A program made the translations under genes and the position numbers. The notes below the pieces were generated by a model. That model had not been told where the DNA came from. It ran no database searches and saw nothing but the letters and a program-made list of their open reading frames with translations. Source: Bacteroidales bacterium (lineage in GTDB: Bacteria > Bacteroidota > Bacteroidia > Bacteroidales > F082). From it: a DNA stretch of 54,437 nucleotides. The DNA is taken from assembly GCA_013141455.1 (NCBI GenBank), contig JABFQW010000113.1, positions 1-54,437 of the forward strand, read 5' to 3'. Shown here in pieces: positions 41,392-53,700 of this stretch; the stretch's first letter is position 1, and the number at the start of each line of letters is the position of its first letter.

Positions 41392-43791
41392 ATGTGGACT
41401 TTTTTAACACGTTTAATTTTACGTTATCGTTTTGCAAATCTTGTTGTTATAGCGCTGTTGACAATCTTCATGGGTTGGCAGGGATCAAAAGTACAGATGT
41501 CGTACAATATGGCGCGCATGTTACCTTCCACCGACCCGGCTATACTTGAATACGAAAAATTTAAAGGACAATTTGGTGAAGATGGCAGTGTGATATTTGT
41601 GGGCATTCAGGATCCCAATCTTTTTCAACTCGACCATTTTAACAAATGGTACGAACTGACCAATAAAATAAGGAAAATTCAGGGTGTTCAGGAAGCTGTT
41701 TCAGTGGCCAGAATTTATCAGTTGGTGAGAAACGATAGCATCAAAAGGTTTAACTTCAGTCCTGTTGTATCAGCAATGCCAAAAACCCAGGCCGAAGTCG
41801 ATTCTATCAAACGTGTTGTTACAAATCTTTCATTTTACGAAGGATTGCTTTTCAATACGAAAAGCGATGTATCGATGATGATGATTACACTCGACCGTGA
41901 TGTATTAAACACTAAGAAAAGGGTTGCGTTAGTGTATGAAATCAAAGAAACCATGGATACGTACAACGCATCTTTTGGTGTCGATTTACACTATTCTGGT
42001 TTGCCATATATCCGGACAATCACTGCGAAAAAGATTCAAAATGAATTGGTTCTGTTTATATTCTTATCCATTCTTATCGCTTTTCTTACCCTTTTGGCGT
42101 TTTTCAGATCACCCAAAATTGTATCTTTTATAATATTAGTCGTACTGATATCGGTTGTAATGGTGTTTGGAACCGTCCAACTTTTAGGTTATAAAATAAC
42201 AATCCTGACAGGTATTTTACCCCCGATCTTAATTGTAATCGGGGTCGAGAATTCCATTTTTCTGATGAATAAGTATTATCACGAATTCAGAATTCATGGC
42301 AACAAGATAAAAGCATTAAGCCGGGTTATCCGACGTATAGGCGCTGCAAACGTATTAACCAATGCTGCTACAGCAACCGGTTTTGCTGCATTTGTCATCA
42401 CAGGAAATGTCATGTTGGTCGAATTTGGAATCGTGGCTGCCATTAATATCATGCTGGCATTTTTCCTGAGTTTGTTTCTGATTCCAATCTTATTCAGCTA
42501 TCTGGCTGAACCGAAACCAAAACAATTCCAATATTTCGAGAAAGGCAATATCAATATCATCCTTCGAAAAATTACCTGGACAGTCATTCATCGGCGGACA
42601 GTGATCTATTTTGTGACTATCATCCTGATTTTCATCGGGATATTTGGTATTTCCCGTCTTGAAACAACGGGAAATATGGTGGATGATATTTCGCACAAAG
42701 AAACACTCTACAAGGATCTGATGTTTTTCGAAAAACATTTTCATGGTGTTATGCCTTTCGAAATTTCGATTGACACGAAAAAACCCAAAGGGATACTTCG
42801 TACTTCAACCCTTAACAAACTTAGTCAGCTTCAGGACACGCTTGCCCTGTACAAGGAATTTAGCAAGCCGCTTTCGATCGTTGAAGTAGTGAAATTCTCA
42901 AAACAAGCATTTTTCAGGGGCGATCCCTCCTATTATAGTCTTCCGAATTCGCAGGAAAAGAATTTTATATTGGGCTATGTTCCCCAATTGAAAAGTGAAA
43001 AGAAAACAATTATGAACGCCTTTGTTGATACGAGCTTACAAATAACGCGGGTGAGCGTTCAGATGGCGAATATCAGCACAAAAAAAATTGATAGTATTCA
43101 AACCGATTTGAAACCAAAGATTGAAAAACTATTCCCTCACGAAGAATTCGATGTTCTGATAACAGGATCGAGTCTGATTTTTCTGAAAGGCACTAACTTT
43201 TTGGTTCACAATCTTTTAGAATCTCTACTTTTCGCAATAGTTTTGATTGCCCTTCTCATGGCAGGCATATTCTCATCGATCAAGATGATAGTCATTTCGC
43301 TGATTCCAAATATTTTTCCTCAATTATTAACCGCGGCCATGATGGGTTTCACCGGCATCCCTATCAAACCCTCCACCATAATTATTTTTAGTATCGCTTT
43401 GGGTATCAGTGTGGATAATACCATACAGTTTTTATCAAGATACAGGCAGCAACTTATTGTTAATAAGATGAATATACATCGATCTGTATTGGCGGCCCTG
43501 CACGAAACCGGCTTTAGTATGATCTATTCCTCCATTGTTTTGTTTTTTGGCTTTGCCATATTTATTTTATCATCCTTTGGTGGAACTGAGGCATTGGGAT
43601 ATTTGGTATCGTTTACTTTATTGGTCGCACTTATTGCAAACCTTTTTCTGCTTCCTTCATTACTATTGTCATTAGATCGCAGAATCACAACCAAAGCCTT
43701 TACTTCGGAGCCATTGCTCGAGATTCTGGACGAGGAGAGTGATCTGGAACTTGACGATCTGGAAATTGAGAAACTAATTACCGAGAAATAA
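41392..43791 (+). CDS. RND superfamily (MMPL-type) exporter
   Basis: This is a large inner-membrane transporter driven by proton exchange. The 799-residue protein has about twelve membrane segments in two halves, each of one N-terminal helix, a large extracytoplasmic loop and five helices. The conserved second-half pattern [20 protein letters not shown] and the first-half pattern [17 protein letters not shown]...[11 protein letters not shown] are typical of MMPL/RND lipid-type exporters. No membrane-fusion protein or TolC-like gene is adjacent. The following rfbA gene begins 44 bases after the stop on the same strand, so shared transcription is plausible. A lipid or envelope-component substrate is inference. 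Confidence 0.88.
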   Translation: MWTFLTRLILRYRFANLVVIALLTIFMGWQGSKVQMSYNMARMLPSTDPAILEYEKFKGQFGEDGSVIFVGIQDPNLFQLDHFNKWYELTNKIRKIQGVQEAVSVARIYQLVRNDSIKRFNFSPVVSAMPKTQAEVDSIKRVVTNLSFYEGLLFNTKSDVSMMMITLDRDVLNTKKRVALVYEIKETMDTYNASFGVDLHYSGLPYIRTITAKKIQNELVLFIFLSILIAFLTLLAFFRSPKIVSFIILVVLISVVMVFGTVQLLGYKITILTGILPPILIVIGVENSIFLMNKYYHEFRIHGNKIKALSRVIRRIGAANVLTNAATATGFAAFVITGNVMLVEFGIVAAINIMLAFFLSLFLIPILFSYLAEPKPKQFQYFEKGNINIILRKITWTVIHRRTVIYFVTIILIFIGIFGISRLETTGNMVDDISHKETLYKDLMFFEKHFHGVMPFEISIDTKKPKGILRTSTLNKLSQLQDTLALYKEFSKPLSIVEVVKFSKQAFFRGDPSYYSLPNSQEKNFILGYVPQLKSEKKTIMNAFVDTSLQITRVSVQMANISTKKIDSIQTDLKPKIEKLFPHEEFDVLITGSSLIFLKGTNFLVHNLLESLLFAIVLIALLMAGIFSSIKMIVISLIPNIFPQLLTAAMMGFTGIPIKPSTIIIFSIALGISVDNTIQFLSRYRQQLIVNKMNIHRSVLAALHETGFSMIYSSIVLFFGFAIFILSSFGGTEALGYLVSFTLLVALIANLFLLPSLLLSLDRRITTKAFTSEPLLEILDEESDLELDDLEIEKLITEK

Positions 43792-43835
43792 TAAAATCAC
43801 ATATTGATACTTACAATATTAAAAAACAAATAATT

Positions 43836-44696
43836 ATGAAAGGAATTATTCTTGCCGGAGGAGCTGGTACCCGTTTGCATCCACTAACATTAGCCGTTAG
43901 TAAACAATTGATGCCAATTTACGACAAACCAATGATTTATTATCCGTTATCCATTTTATTGATGGCGGGCATTAAAGAAATCCTCATCATTTCAACGCCG
44001 CAGGATCTGCCACATTTCGAACGTCTGTTGGGTGATGGTAAGTCGTTGGGTTGTTCGTTTGTCTATGCCGAGCAAGCAATTCCGAATGGATTGGCACAGG
44101 CATTCGTTATCGGAGAATCATTTATCGGTAAGGATAAAGTGGCCTTGGTTTTGGGAGATAACATATTCTATGGCAATCGGTTGCAAGAGCTTTTAGTTGA
44201 GAACAGCGATCCTGAGGGTGGAGTTGTGTTTGCCTACCATGTTTCTGATCCGGAGCGTTATGGTGTAGTTGAATTTGACGAAAACAATACCGCTATATCG
44301 ATTGAGGAAAAACCAAAACAACCAAAATCAAATTTTGCCGTACCCGGTCTCTATTTTTACGATAATACAGTTATCGACGTGGCGAAAAATATTAAACCCA
44401 GTGCCCGTGGAGAATACGAAATAACCGATGTGAACAGATATTATCTTGAACATGGCAATTTGAAAGTTGGTGTTTTAGGCAGAGGCACAGCCTGGCTCGA
44501 TACCGGGACATTCACTTCCTTGTTACAGGCATCACAATTTGTTGAAGTAATTGAAAACCGACAAGGATTGAAAATCGGATGTATTGAAGAGATTGCCTTC
44601 AAAAAGGGATTCATCAACGCCACACAATTAGAAACAATTGCTCAACCTCTGTTGAAAAGTGGTTATGGTCAATACTTACTAAACCTTATTAAATAA
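43836..44696 (+). CDS. rfbA: Glucose-1-phosphate thymidylyltransferase
   Basis: This enzyme forms dTDP-glucose from dTTP and glucose-1-phosphate, the first step to dTDP-rhamnose and related surface sugars. The 286-residue protein begins [18 protein letters not shown], has [43 protein letters not shown] and WLDTGTF. These are the full set of RmlA motifs, at normal length. rfbB, rfbC and rfbD are not in the window, so the rest of the pathway is elsewhere. It is 11 bases upstream of the polyprenyl synthase. Confidence 0.96.
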   Translation: MKGIILAGGAGTRLHPLTLAVSKQLMPIYDKPMIYYPLSILLMAGIKEILIISTPQDLPHFERLLGDGKSLGCSFVYAEQAIPNGLAQAFVIGESFIGKDKVALVLGDNIFYGNRLQELLVENSDPEGGVVFAYHVSDPERYGVVEFDENNTAISIEEKPKQPKSNFAVPGLYFYDNTVIDVAKNIKPSARGEYEITDVNRYYLEHGNLKVGVLGRGTAWLDTGTFTSLLQASQFVEVIENRQGLKIGCIEEIAFKKGFINATQLETIAQPLLKSGYGQYLLNLIK

Positions 44697-44707
44697 AAAT
44701 ATTTTAG

Positions 44708-45682
44708 ATGTTCAGCCTTCAGGATTTACAAGATAAAGTTAATCTACTCATTGCAAATCAGGAATTTAAAAAGACACCACCTAAGCTTTACGACCCTATC
44801 GCCTACACAATGAATCAAGGGGGGAAAAGAATTCGTCCGCTTCTCACCCTTATTGCCTGTGATCTTTTTGGCGGTGATATTGATAAAGCTTTGTATCCGG
44901 CGCTTGCATTGGAAGTTTTTCATAATTTCACCTTGGTTCATGATGATATTATGGATATAGCGCCATTACGCAGGGGAAGGGAAACGGTTTATAAAAGATG
45001 GAATTCAAATATCGCTATCCTCTCAGGCGACACCATGTTTGCTTTGGCATACCAATTTGCATTGCAAACTGATCATAAATTAGTGCCAAAAATTCTTGAG
45101 GTTTTTTCAAAAGCAGCTATCGAAGTTTGTGAAGGACAACAACTTGACATGGACTTCGAGTCGATTCCAACGGTAAATATTGAAGATTACCTTGAAATGA
45201 TACGACTGAAAACGGCTGTTCTGATTGCGGTCAGTTTGCAAATCGGTGCTATTGTTGCAAATGCGTCAGAAAAGGAAATAGAGGCTATTTATAATTTTGG
45301 CACGCACCTTGGCATGGCATTTCAGTTAATGGACGATTTGCTTGATGTTTATGGTGAACAGGAACAATTCGGAAAAAAAACAGGGGGAGATATTGCTTCC
45401 AACAAAAAAACCTATCTGTTTTTAAAAGCCCTCGAACTTTGCAATAAGGACGAACGAAAATTGCTCAACGATTTATACAACGATTCAGGCATTGACCCTG
45501 ACCTGAAGATTAGTAAAGTTAAATTGATTTTTGATCAAACAGGAGTAAAAGCCGATGTTGAATTGTTGATGCAGGACTATTATGACAAAGCGATGGATTG
45601 TTTAGATAGCATTCAGGTTCAGGAAGATAGGAAATCGCAGTTGCTTATTCTATCGGCTTTGATGCTGAAAAGAAACTATTGA
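44708..45682 (+). CDS. Polyprenyl diphosphate synthase (trans-isoprenyl)
   Basis: The enzyme elongates allylic diphosphates with isopentenyl diphosphate. The 324-residue protein shows NQGGKRIRPLLTLIACDLFGG, the first Asp-rich motif LVHDDIMDIAPLRRGRETVY, and the second FQLMDDLLDVYGEQEQFGKKTGGD with the KTYL motif following. Two residues before the first motif, Phe and Thr (HNFTLVHDD) suggest a medium-length product. Farnesyl-, geranylgeranyl- or longer chains cannot be told apart here. It overlaps the stop of the convergent ABC-F gene by seven bases. Confidence 0.92.
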   Translation: MFSLQDLQDKVNLLIANQEFKKTPPKLYDPIAYTMNQGGKRIRPLLTLIACDLFGGDIDKALYPALALEVFHNFTLVHDDIMDIAPLRRGRETVYKRWNSNIAILSGDTMFALAYQFALQTDHKLVPKILEVFSKAAIEVCEGQQLDMDFESIPTVNIEDYLEMIRLKTAVLIAVSLQIGAIVANASEKEIEAIYNFGTHLGMAFQLMDDLLDVYGEQEQFGKKTGGDIASNKKTYLFLKALELCNKDERKLLNDLYNDSGIDPDLKISKVKLIFDQTGVKADVELLMQDYYDKAMDCLDSIQVQEDRKSQLLILSALMLKRNY

Positions 45683-47637
45683 ACCTCGCCCGAAGAATTT
45701 TGAATCAATTCGCGCCCGAGTAGTTTCGATTCCCAGTTCTCCATGAGTTGCGTGAGTTGTTTTTTTTGATTCGCATAAGTTATAAGCCAGTTTTCATCAA
45801 TTTTTATCTGAGGATAATCTGATGGATTTGCTAAAATTTTATCGTATCCGGTTAAAATTCCTTCCAGTTTTTCTATTTCACCTTCAATGGTTTCAATCTC
45901 TTTCGTTATTTTTCGAAGGTCTCTGTCAAGTATTTTTTTGCGTTCATAATTTTGTTTATTCACCGAAATTTCGTCCTTTTCTGTCCCCGGATTTCTGTTG
46001 GAGACTTTCATTTCCAAATCTTCCAGTTTCACGATATCGCGGGCCTGAATAAAATCATAAATATCACCAATATATTCTTTAATCCTCGGCTTCTTAAACT
46101 CAATCACCTTGTTGGTCAGGCCTTGCAAAAAATCCCTGTCGTGAGAGACAATGATCAGGGTTCCATCATATTTCAACAAGGCGTTCTTTAAAATATCCTT
46201 CGATTGCATATCGAGGTGATTGGTAGGCTCATCAAGAATCAATAAATTAGACGGGAAAAGGAGCATTTTTGCCAAGGATAACCGGGCTTTCTCACCACCC
46301 GAAAGCACTTTCACTTTTTTATCAGTGGCATCCCCGCCAAAAAGAAACGAACCCAATATTGCTTTTAACCTTGTCCTGATATCACCCACGGCAACCTCAT
46401 CCAACGTTTCGAAAACTGTTTTCTCCAAATCGAGCATATCATGCTGATTTTGTGCATAATATCCAACTTTCACCTGATGTCCGAGACGCAATTCACCTGA
46501 AAAATCGAGCACTCCGGCGAGTATCTTCGCCAGCGTAGATTTCCCTTCACCATTGCGTCCCACAAAGGCAATCCGTTCATTTCGGACTACCAATAAATCA
46601 ATATCCTGCAAAACTTTAAGCTGACCGTATGCTTTGGAAAGACCTTTTAATTCAAGAGTTATTTTACCGGAATGCGGGGCTTTTGGAAATCGAAACTGAA
46701 TTGAAGAAGCATCCATATCATCTACTACAATCTGATCCATCTTTTCGAGCAATTTAACGCGCGATTGCACCTGCTTCGATTTTGTTGATTTATACCTGAA
46801 CCGCTCGACAAATCTTTCAATTTCCTTTATCTCGCGTTGTTGATTGTTGTATGCAGCTGTTTGTGACTCAATACGTTCCTCACGCATATCGACATATTCG
46901 CTATACGAACCTTTATAATCATATATCTTACCCTGGCTTATTTCGATAGTCCGTTTTGTGATATTATCGAGAAATGCCCGGTCATGAGAAACCATGAAAA
47001 CCGAACCATAATAATTTTGAAGAAACCCTTCCAGCCATTGAATCGCTTCAATATCCAAATGATTGGTTGGTTCATCGAGTATCAATAAAGCCGGTCGTTT
47101 CAATAAAATTTTGGCGAGTTCGACCCGCATCTGCCAGCCATTGCTAAATTCCGACATTAACCGATTCATATCGTTGTGCTCAAACCCAAGTCCAACAAGG
47201 ATTTGTTCAGCATCACCCTCCATCGAATTAACGCCAAGCAATGCCAGACGCTCGTTCAATAAGGTGAGCCGGTCAATAAGATCGTGGTACGACACTGATT
47301 CATAATCAGTTCTGACCGATATCCCATGTGTTACCTTCTCAATCTGATGTTCAATTTGCTTTACCTCTTCAAAGGCTGACAATGCCTCATCCAAAATAGT
47401 TTTATTGCTCGACAATTCTTTTTCCTGGGGCAAATAGCCAATGGAAGTTTCCTCAGGAACAATGATATCACCTTTATGAGGCTGTTCCAAACCACAGATC
47501 AAACGCAATAAGGTCGTTTTACCGGCACCATTTTTACCAACCAGCCCGATTCTATCTTTTTCCCTTATCAGAAAAGAAATTCCGGTGAACAAATCTTCAC
47601 CTGTAAAATGCATTGTTAAATTTTGTACCGAAACCAT
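45676..47637 (-). CDS. ABC-F family ATP-binding protein
   Basis: ABC-F proteins act on ribosomes as translation factors or target-protection proteins. The 653-residue protein has two ABC domains without membrane segments: Walker A GKNGAGKTTL and GRNGEGKSTL; signature SNGWQMRVELAK in the first and LSGGEKARLSLAK in the second; Walker B LLILDEPTNHLD in both, each with the Gln/Glu expected. The inter-domain linker (residues about 235-310, EIKEIERFVERFRYKSTKSKQVQSR) and the C-terminal coiled coil are of the Uup type. Nothing points to antibiotic resistance specifically. Confidence 0.94.
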   Translation of the reverse strand: MVSVQNLTMHFTGEDLFTGISFLIREKDRIGLVGKNGAGKTTLLRLICGLEQPHKGDIIVPEETSIGYLPQEKELSSNKTILDEALSAFEEVKQIEHQIEKVTHGISVRTDYESVSYHDLIDRLTLLNERLALLGVNSMEGDAEQILVGLGFEHNDMNRLMSEFSNGWQMRVELAKILLKRPALLILDEPTNHLDIEAIQWLEGFLQNYYGSVFMVSHDRAFLDNITKRTIEISQGKIYDYKGSYSEYVDMREERIESQTAAYNNQQREIKEIERFVERFRYKSTKSKQVQSRVKLLEKMDQIVVDDMDASSIQFRFPKAPHSGKITLELKGLSKAYGQLKVLQDIDLLVVRNERIAFVGRNGEGKSTLAKILAGVLDFSGELRLGHQVKVGYYAQNQHDMLDLEKTVFETLDEVAVGDIRTRLKAILGSFLFGGDATDKKVKVLSGGEKARLSLAKMLLFPSNLLILDEPTNHLDMQSKDILKNALLKYDGTLIIVSHDRDFLQGLTNKVIEFKKPRIKEYIGDIYDFIQARDIVKLEDLEMKVSNRNPGTEKDEISVNKQNYERKKILDRDLRKITKEIETIEGEIEKLEGILTGYDKILANPSDYPQIKIDENWLITYANQKKQLTQLMENWESKLLGRELIQNSSGEVQ

Positions 47638-47656
47638 GAAGAGTGTAAGTGAGCTG

Positions 47657-47664
47657 CAAAATTA
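47657..47664 (-). promoter_or_regulatory. Bacteroidetes -7 box for the ABC-F gene
   Basis: Minus strand TAATTTTG matches TAnnTTTG, 19 bases before the ATG at 47637. Confidence 0.4.
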
Positions 47665-47711
47665 GCTTTTTTTATGAGGCGAAACACTCAGTTTCGTGAT
47701 CCGGTCATAAC

Positions 47712-47743
47712 AAAAAAAGGGAGCCTTCCGGCTCCCTTTTTTT
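47712..47743. terminator. Intrinsic terminator of the giant T9SS gene
   Basis: AAAAAAAGGGAGCC pairs with GGCTCCCTTTTTTT around a TTCC loop (47712-47743), a perfect 14-bp stem with a long T-run. It follows the minus-strand gene that ends at 47780. Confidence 0.93.
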
Positions 47744-47779
47744 ATTGGTTGAGGTCGTAATGACCTCTATGTGTTATGC

Positions 47780-50700
47780 TTAGCGAACAACAGTAACGCG
47801 TCTTGTTACAGTTCCTTCAGCAGCTTCGATACGTACTACGTAAACGCCTGCTTCATAATTAACTGTGTTCAAACTTACTTTGTTTGCGCCATTGGCCATT
47901 ACATCATATACTACTTGTCCAACAGTGTTCATAACGATGATACGATTCATCTTCGATGATTCGATCGTTACGCTTTCGTTTGCAGGATTTGGATACATAC
48001 GGGTTACATTGGCTTCGTTTGAAGCAACATCGGTAACAAGTACATATACAAAGTCTTCAGTCGTATTAACCAAGGCCATACCCGGGGCTGATTCGCATGC
48101 ATCTGTTTCACTGCTGTAGGCTGCTGTTACCTGATAGTAGTATTCTCCTATCCCGGTTTCATCATAGTAGCAGTAGTGAGTCGTTCCCTGAACGGCTGGT
48201 ACGTTGGTCAACAATACATAGTCGTTGTCAACTTCTACTTGTTTACGATATACATTGTAGCCTGATATTGCACGTTCGGCTGTTTCTACCAATGCTGCTG
48301 CTGTGCTGCCATGACCTGATATGGCCAATGTTGCACGGCTGTCATTGTTGTAGTTGTCCTTTGGTGCTTCCATCGGGATGCTGGCTGTTGCGCCTGTTGC
48401 TGTGGTTACAAATCCACGTAAGTTCCAGGTGTAATCCAATGCATAGTCTGATAAATGTTCCCAGGTCGATCCATCCAATGTGATCAAATCGCCATTCGGT
48501 TCATTCATGCCATTGCCACATCCGGCAGGGTAATTAGCTCCATCGTCTGTGTAAACGGTTATCCACAACTGTTTGGTGATATCGATAGCTACTGAACTTG
48601 TCAATTCTACTTCTGACCATTCTTCTATCGGTAATCCACTCAGGGTTTGGGTGTGTAACAGGGTTGCTGCATTCGTGCCTTCATAAATCCGAAGTTCGTT
48701 TGCTGCTGCTGTACGGGCTACAATCTTGATCTTGGTCAGTGATGCGCCTTCGAAGTCTTCCAACTGCGATGGATCAAATTTTACTGCCCATGAGAAGCTG
48801 GCCGGTCCACCGATGCCATCTACGTTCACGCCATCGTCATAATATAACCATTCGCTTACGTTCGTGCCTGCCGGACCATTCCAGCATACTTCGGCTCCGA
48901 AATCGCTTCCATTGTTATATACATACTCTCCGGTTAAGGATGTTGGCGGGGTACATGTACGGTAGATATTGATATTGTCAACAAACCAGCTGATTACATC
49001 AAAGCTGTTGTCTCCAATGGCGTTGAACCTTACCTGGAACACTCTGCCTTTGGCAGCGGCTGTGATGTTTACGTGGCTTGCTGTGTAATCGAAGCTGCCT
49101 TCGTTACTGAACAATGCTACCTGACTCCATGTGCTGCCATTGAATACTTCTACCTTCATCTTCTCGGCGCCTGTTGCGTTGCGATCCTGTAGTTTCAGGT
49201 CAAAGTCCAACCAAATGTTGCCTTCCGTGATCTGATCGCCCAACAATGGGTTACTGGTCATGGTTGAGCTATAGCCATCGGTTAACAATGGATCCCATGT
49301 GAATTCTGCACTTGGTGCGCCGTTGCCGCTCTGACTGTTGATCACCCAGTTTGCTCCGTTATCATCAAATCTCCAATGATTGAAGTCGAAACTGCCCTGA
49401 CCGAAGTCTTCGTTGAATGGCAATGGGAAGCCCCATGCTACGGTTACCACGTCGGTACCTTCCCAGGCTGATTCGGCTGTGCCTGTCAATCCAAACACGC
49501 TCAGATCATATACTGCACTTACATCATAACTGTAGGTGCCCGGGTCGATCGGATTGATTACATAGTTCACATACTCGTCTGTTGCCTGATCGGCATAAGG
49601 TACGTTGGTTAGCAATTCGCCGTCCTGATACAGGTTGAAGGAAATAAGTCCTGCAGGAACTCCACCGTCAATTGGTCCAGCTGAAGCCGGAACACCAAAT
49701 GCTGTGCATTGTAACTGTGGTAATACGCCTAAGAATGTTGTTCCTCCTGTGGCTACATCCAGTGCTCTTAATTCACCCTGGAAAGTACTGTTATTGAATG
49801 CTGTCAGATAAATTGTGTTATCTTCTGCACTCCAGTTTCCTCCCTGACCATAGTTAGCATCAAATCCTAACGAACCAAGTTCGGTTACCGCTCCTGTTTC
49901 TTTATCAATCAGGTAGGATGCATCGTTCACGATATCCCAGCCATACATCTGACCTGATCCGTCAATTGCGATCTGGATCAAACCTGGTGTTTCTGTGGTT
50001 GATGAACCGATAAGGGTGATAGCTCCGGTTTCAATATCAAGGGTTCCGATTTGTGAAGCAGAGATATTGGTCATACATACATACATCGTATTTGTTGTTC
50101 TGTCGCATGCCATACCCGATACGTCATCAAAGCCTCCGGTGAATGGTGCTATAAATGTAGCTTCGCCGGTGGTTACATCTACTGAGTAGAATGTTGATCC
50201 CCAATCGCCTGCACATAACATATAAGTGTCTTCATTATTCATGAAATCACCTGTGGACGGGTCAACGAGTGAATTACCTACTACGGTATAAGTATAAGCG
50301 CCCATATCTGCAACATACAATGTTGATGGTGTTCCACCGTTTGGCCCTGCGATCCAGGCATTATATGAATCCAATGGATTCAGATACTGTGTTGGTCTGC
50401 TGTCAGCATGTTGTAGTAATTCTGCTGGTATTGCACCTTTCGAAGTTACACCTGCACTTACTACTGGTCCGTTTTCAACAATACCAACCGATGAACGAGC
50501 CGGTCCGGCTACAGTCATTGGTGGGAACCACATCAACGGAATCTCGTTCGTGTTATAAACATACGCATCTCCTAATTCCCGTGGAGGATATAGGAAGTTC
50601 GACTGGAACACATAAGTTGCAGGTTCTGACAATCCACAAGGGAATTTAGCCTTTACCTGTGCTGTATATGTTTGTCCGTAAGTGAGGTTCCGGTATTGAT

Positions 50701-53700
50701 AAGTCAAGACTTCAGGTCCAACTTCGGTAATATAACCGCCGTTCAACGAAACTTCGTATCCTAAGATATCAACTGGTCCGTTGCTTACCATTACATTATC
50801 AACTGCAATACCATCGGCCCACATACCATTGTCATCGTAGTGGAAACAGAAAGTAATTGCGTCTTCACCGGCAAAGCTTGCCAAACTGATCGATTCAGTT
50901 GTCCAGCTTCCTACTGCGCCTAATGACATTAATTCGGTCCAGCTCGCGCCGTTATCCAAACTATATTCAACATAGGCTGATCCACCCCATGATCCATCAT
51001 AGAAGTAATCGAATGTGAAACTGTATTCCTGTCCTTCTCTCAGGTCACATACTGGTGTAATCAAACGGTCTTCACTGGCATCGCCATTGAATCCATCATC
51101 ATTGGCACAAGCATAGAAACCATCGCCGGCAGGAATTTGCCAGAAACTGCTGCTTCCATTATCGGTACGGAAGAAACCACGGCTATTCGATTCTTTTGCC
51201 CAACCAGCTGGTGGGAAAGCAGCATCTTCAAAACCTTGCATTTCGACTGCGGTATAGTTAGGAGCTTCCCAGGTTGCAACAGAAGTTGCCGGATCAACAA
51301 CTAAGTTTTTAGCAGGATATGTTTTGTTAGCCAAAACTACATCTTCTGTATAGTCATAGTTGATCAATATACCATTATGTACATAAGGCTGGAAGGCTAA
51401 TTTAAAGGCTGAAAGATCGTAGATACCATTAATTACACTGTCGAACACAACAACACCACTTGCATCTGTTGTTGCCATCAGGTGCTGATATGGATAATTG
51501 TGACCTAAGAGGTGTACTTCGGCACCTGCAACATCGCCACCATCGCAACGGCTTACATTCAATGTAACAACATTGTCTAAACCATGAGCTACAACATTTG
51601 AGTAAACCCAGGTTGAGTTTTCAACACTGTAGTTTGCTCTAACTCCATAGGCATAGAAACCGGCTGGTTGTGCGCCAAAGTTTGCATCATTGAATGATTG
51701 TGTAGCGTTATGGGCTGCAATAATAGTCATGTCACCATCTTCAGGTGTTTCACCTGCTTCAGGATCAAAACCAGTGATACGTTCAACTGCATAGTCAACC
51801 AATTCGCGTGATGCTTCCTGATTTGGCTCAATAACATACAAACCTGTTTTTTCGAGGCCTGGTGTTCCGTTTGGAGCACATGTAGCAACAAAGTCAGTCA
51901 TAGTTGGTTTGGCAGGATAAATCGTAACTCCGCTTGTGCGTTCTGCTACGTTTGTTCCTGGTCCGCTTACAATTGCCCTGATCATGAAATCCTGGTAAGA
52001 TGAAGCAGCCCAGTTTCCACCAACTGGTTTAACATAACTTCTGTAATAAGTAGGTACATTCTGGTCAACGCCAACTGGTACCTGTGTGAACAGTTTCCAT
52101 ACGGCGATATAGAAATTACCTGAGTTAACGGTTGCATGGAACGCATTGTCAAAGTTTACCCAACCGAAGTTGTCAACAGTAACAATTGTTGAATCCAATA
52201 CAGTACCTGGTAAGCCATTGGTACCGTCAGCGGCAATAACACCCACTGCAAATTCTGCTCCAAGGAAATCTACCCCTTCAGGGAAGCTACCATCGCCAAC
52301 ATACATTCTGCCACCTAAAATGGTTGCAGGATATCCGGCTGGAGTAAATTTAACTGCTGATGCACTTCCGGCCGATAACCATGAGAAATAATTCTCGGCT
52401 GAACCATCGTCATATTGAATTGAATAAGGTCCCATTGGGATACCCCATGTGATCAATGCCTGGGTGTCGGCTTCATTAGGATCAGCATTTACGAAACTAA
52501 CCGGGTAAGCCATTTCACACATTGCAGCATCAACATCAACTGGGCTGCCTGCTACGGTTACAACAACGTCTTCAACAACAAAGGTATGGAAACCAACCAT
52601 TGTGAATGATACATCGTAAGTTCCCGGATCAACAACCATTGAATAGGTGCCGTTTTCAGCTGATTCTGCGGTATAAGTGCTTGCACCAACTGCTGTAACG
52701 GTAACATTCTTTTTAGGAGCGCCGGTAACACAATCAGTTACCATACCACTGATGGTAGCTGGTTGGTAAACAACCATTGTATTAGGAATAAACCATTCAT
52801 TTGATCCCTGTTCGTTTGTCGAGATAAAGAGGTCTTCATTATAAACACCTACTCCATAATCTTCAGAACTGTAAACCATGGTTACATCAACAGAATTTCC
52901 TTCAGAAATTGTTCCATAATAAGGAGTAACCGATGTAATGAAATGTGCTGGCTGGAAGAAGTAAATTGCTTTACTGTTTGCGATATAGGCTGCATTAAAG
53001 GCTACCTGTAATCCATCATTTCCAGCGGCGTTTTCAATACCTACAGTTGCTGAATTCAATGTTCCGTTTACATTCAGATACTGAATTGTAATACCACCAT
53101 TCGGGGTAAGAATAAACTGGAAAGTATTATAGAATGAAGCACCTAATCGGGGAACATTGGTATATTGAATAATAAACCTGCTGTTAGCAACATCATTGTA
53201 TGAATACAGGAAAGATGTTCCGCCAACGAAGCTCATATCATCCCAGAAAGCTGCGATCATATCATTCGGTTGTGCAGCATTTGGAATACCGGTATTGCTG
53301 TATGAATTACCGCTTGTTCCAAAAGTAAGATAACCGTTTGTTCCGGCCAGAAGGCTGGTTTTATCAACACCATAGAATGGGAAAGCGAAAGGTAATGTGA
53401 TTGAAACATTATTGTCGTCACCAACCAATGGGTGGTTAGTTCCGATACCTGAGATTTCAACCCAGTTGAAAACTGGTCCACCCGGTTCGTCACTGTCAAT
53501 CCATTCATAACCAAAAGTATCTGGTCCACCGGCACCTAAAACTACCGGATGTCCGCCACCGTCACGTGGGTCATTTTCACCTTTTGCAGGTTCTGCGATT
53601 CTGTCGAAACCTTCAACAGGACTAACATCATTTTTTTGAATGTTAGGATCGTTTAACAGAACTTGTGCAGCGTAGTCAGGGAAACTGAATTCCAATGTTC

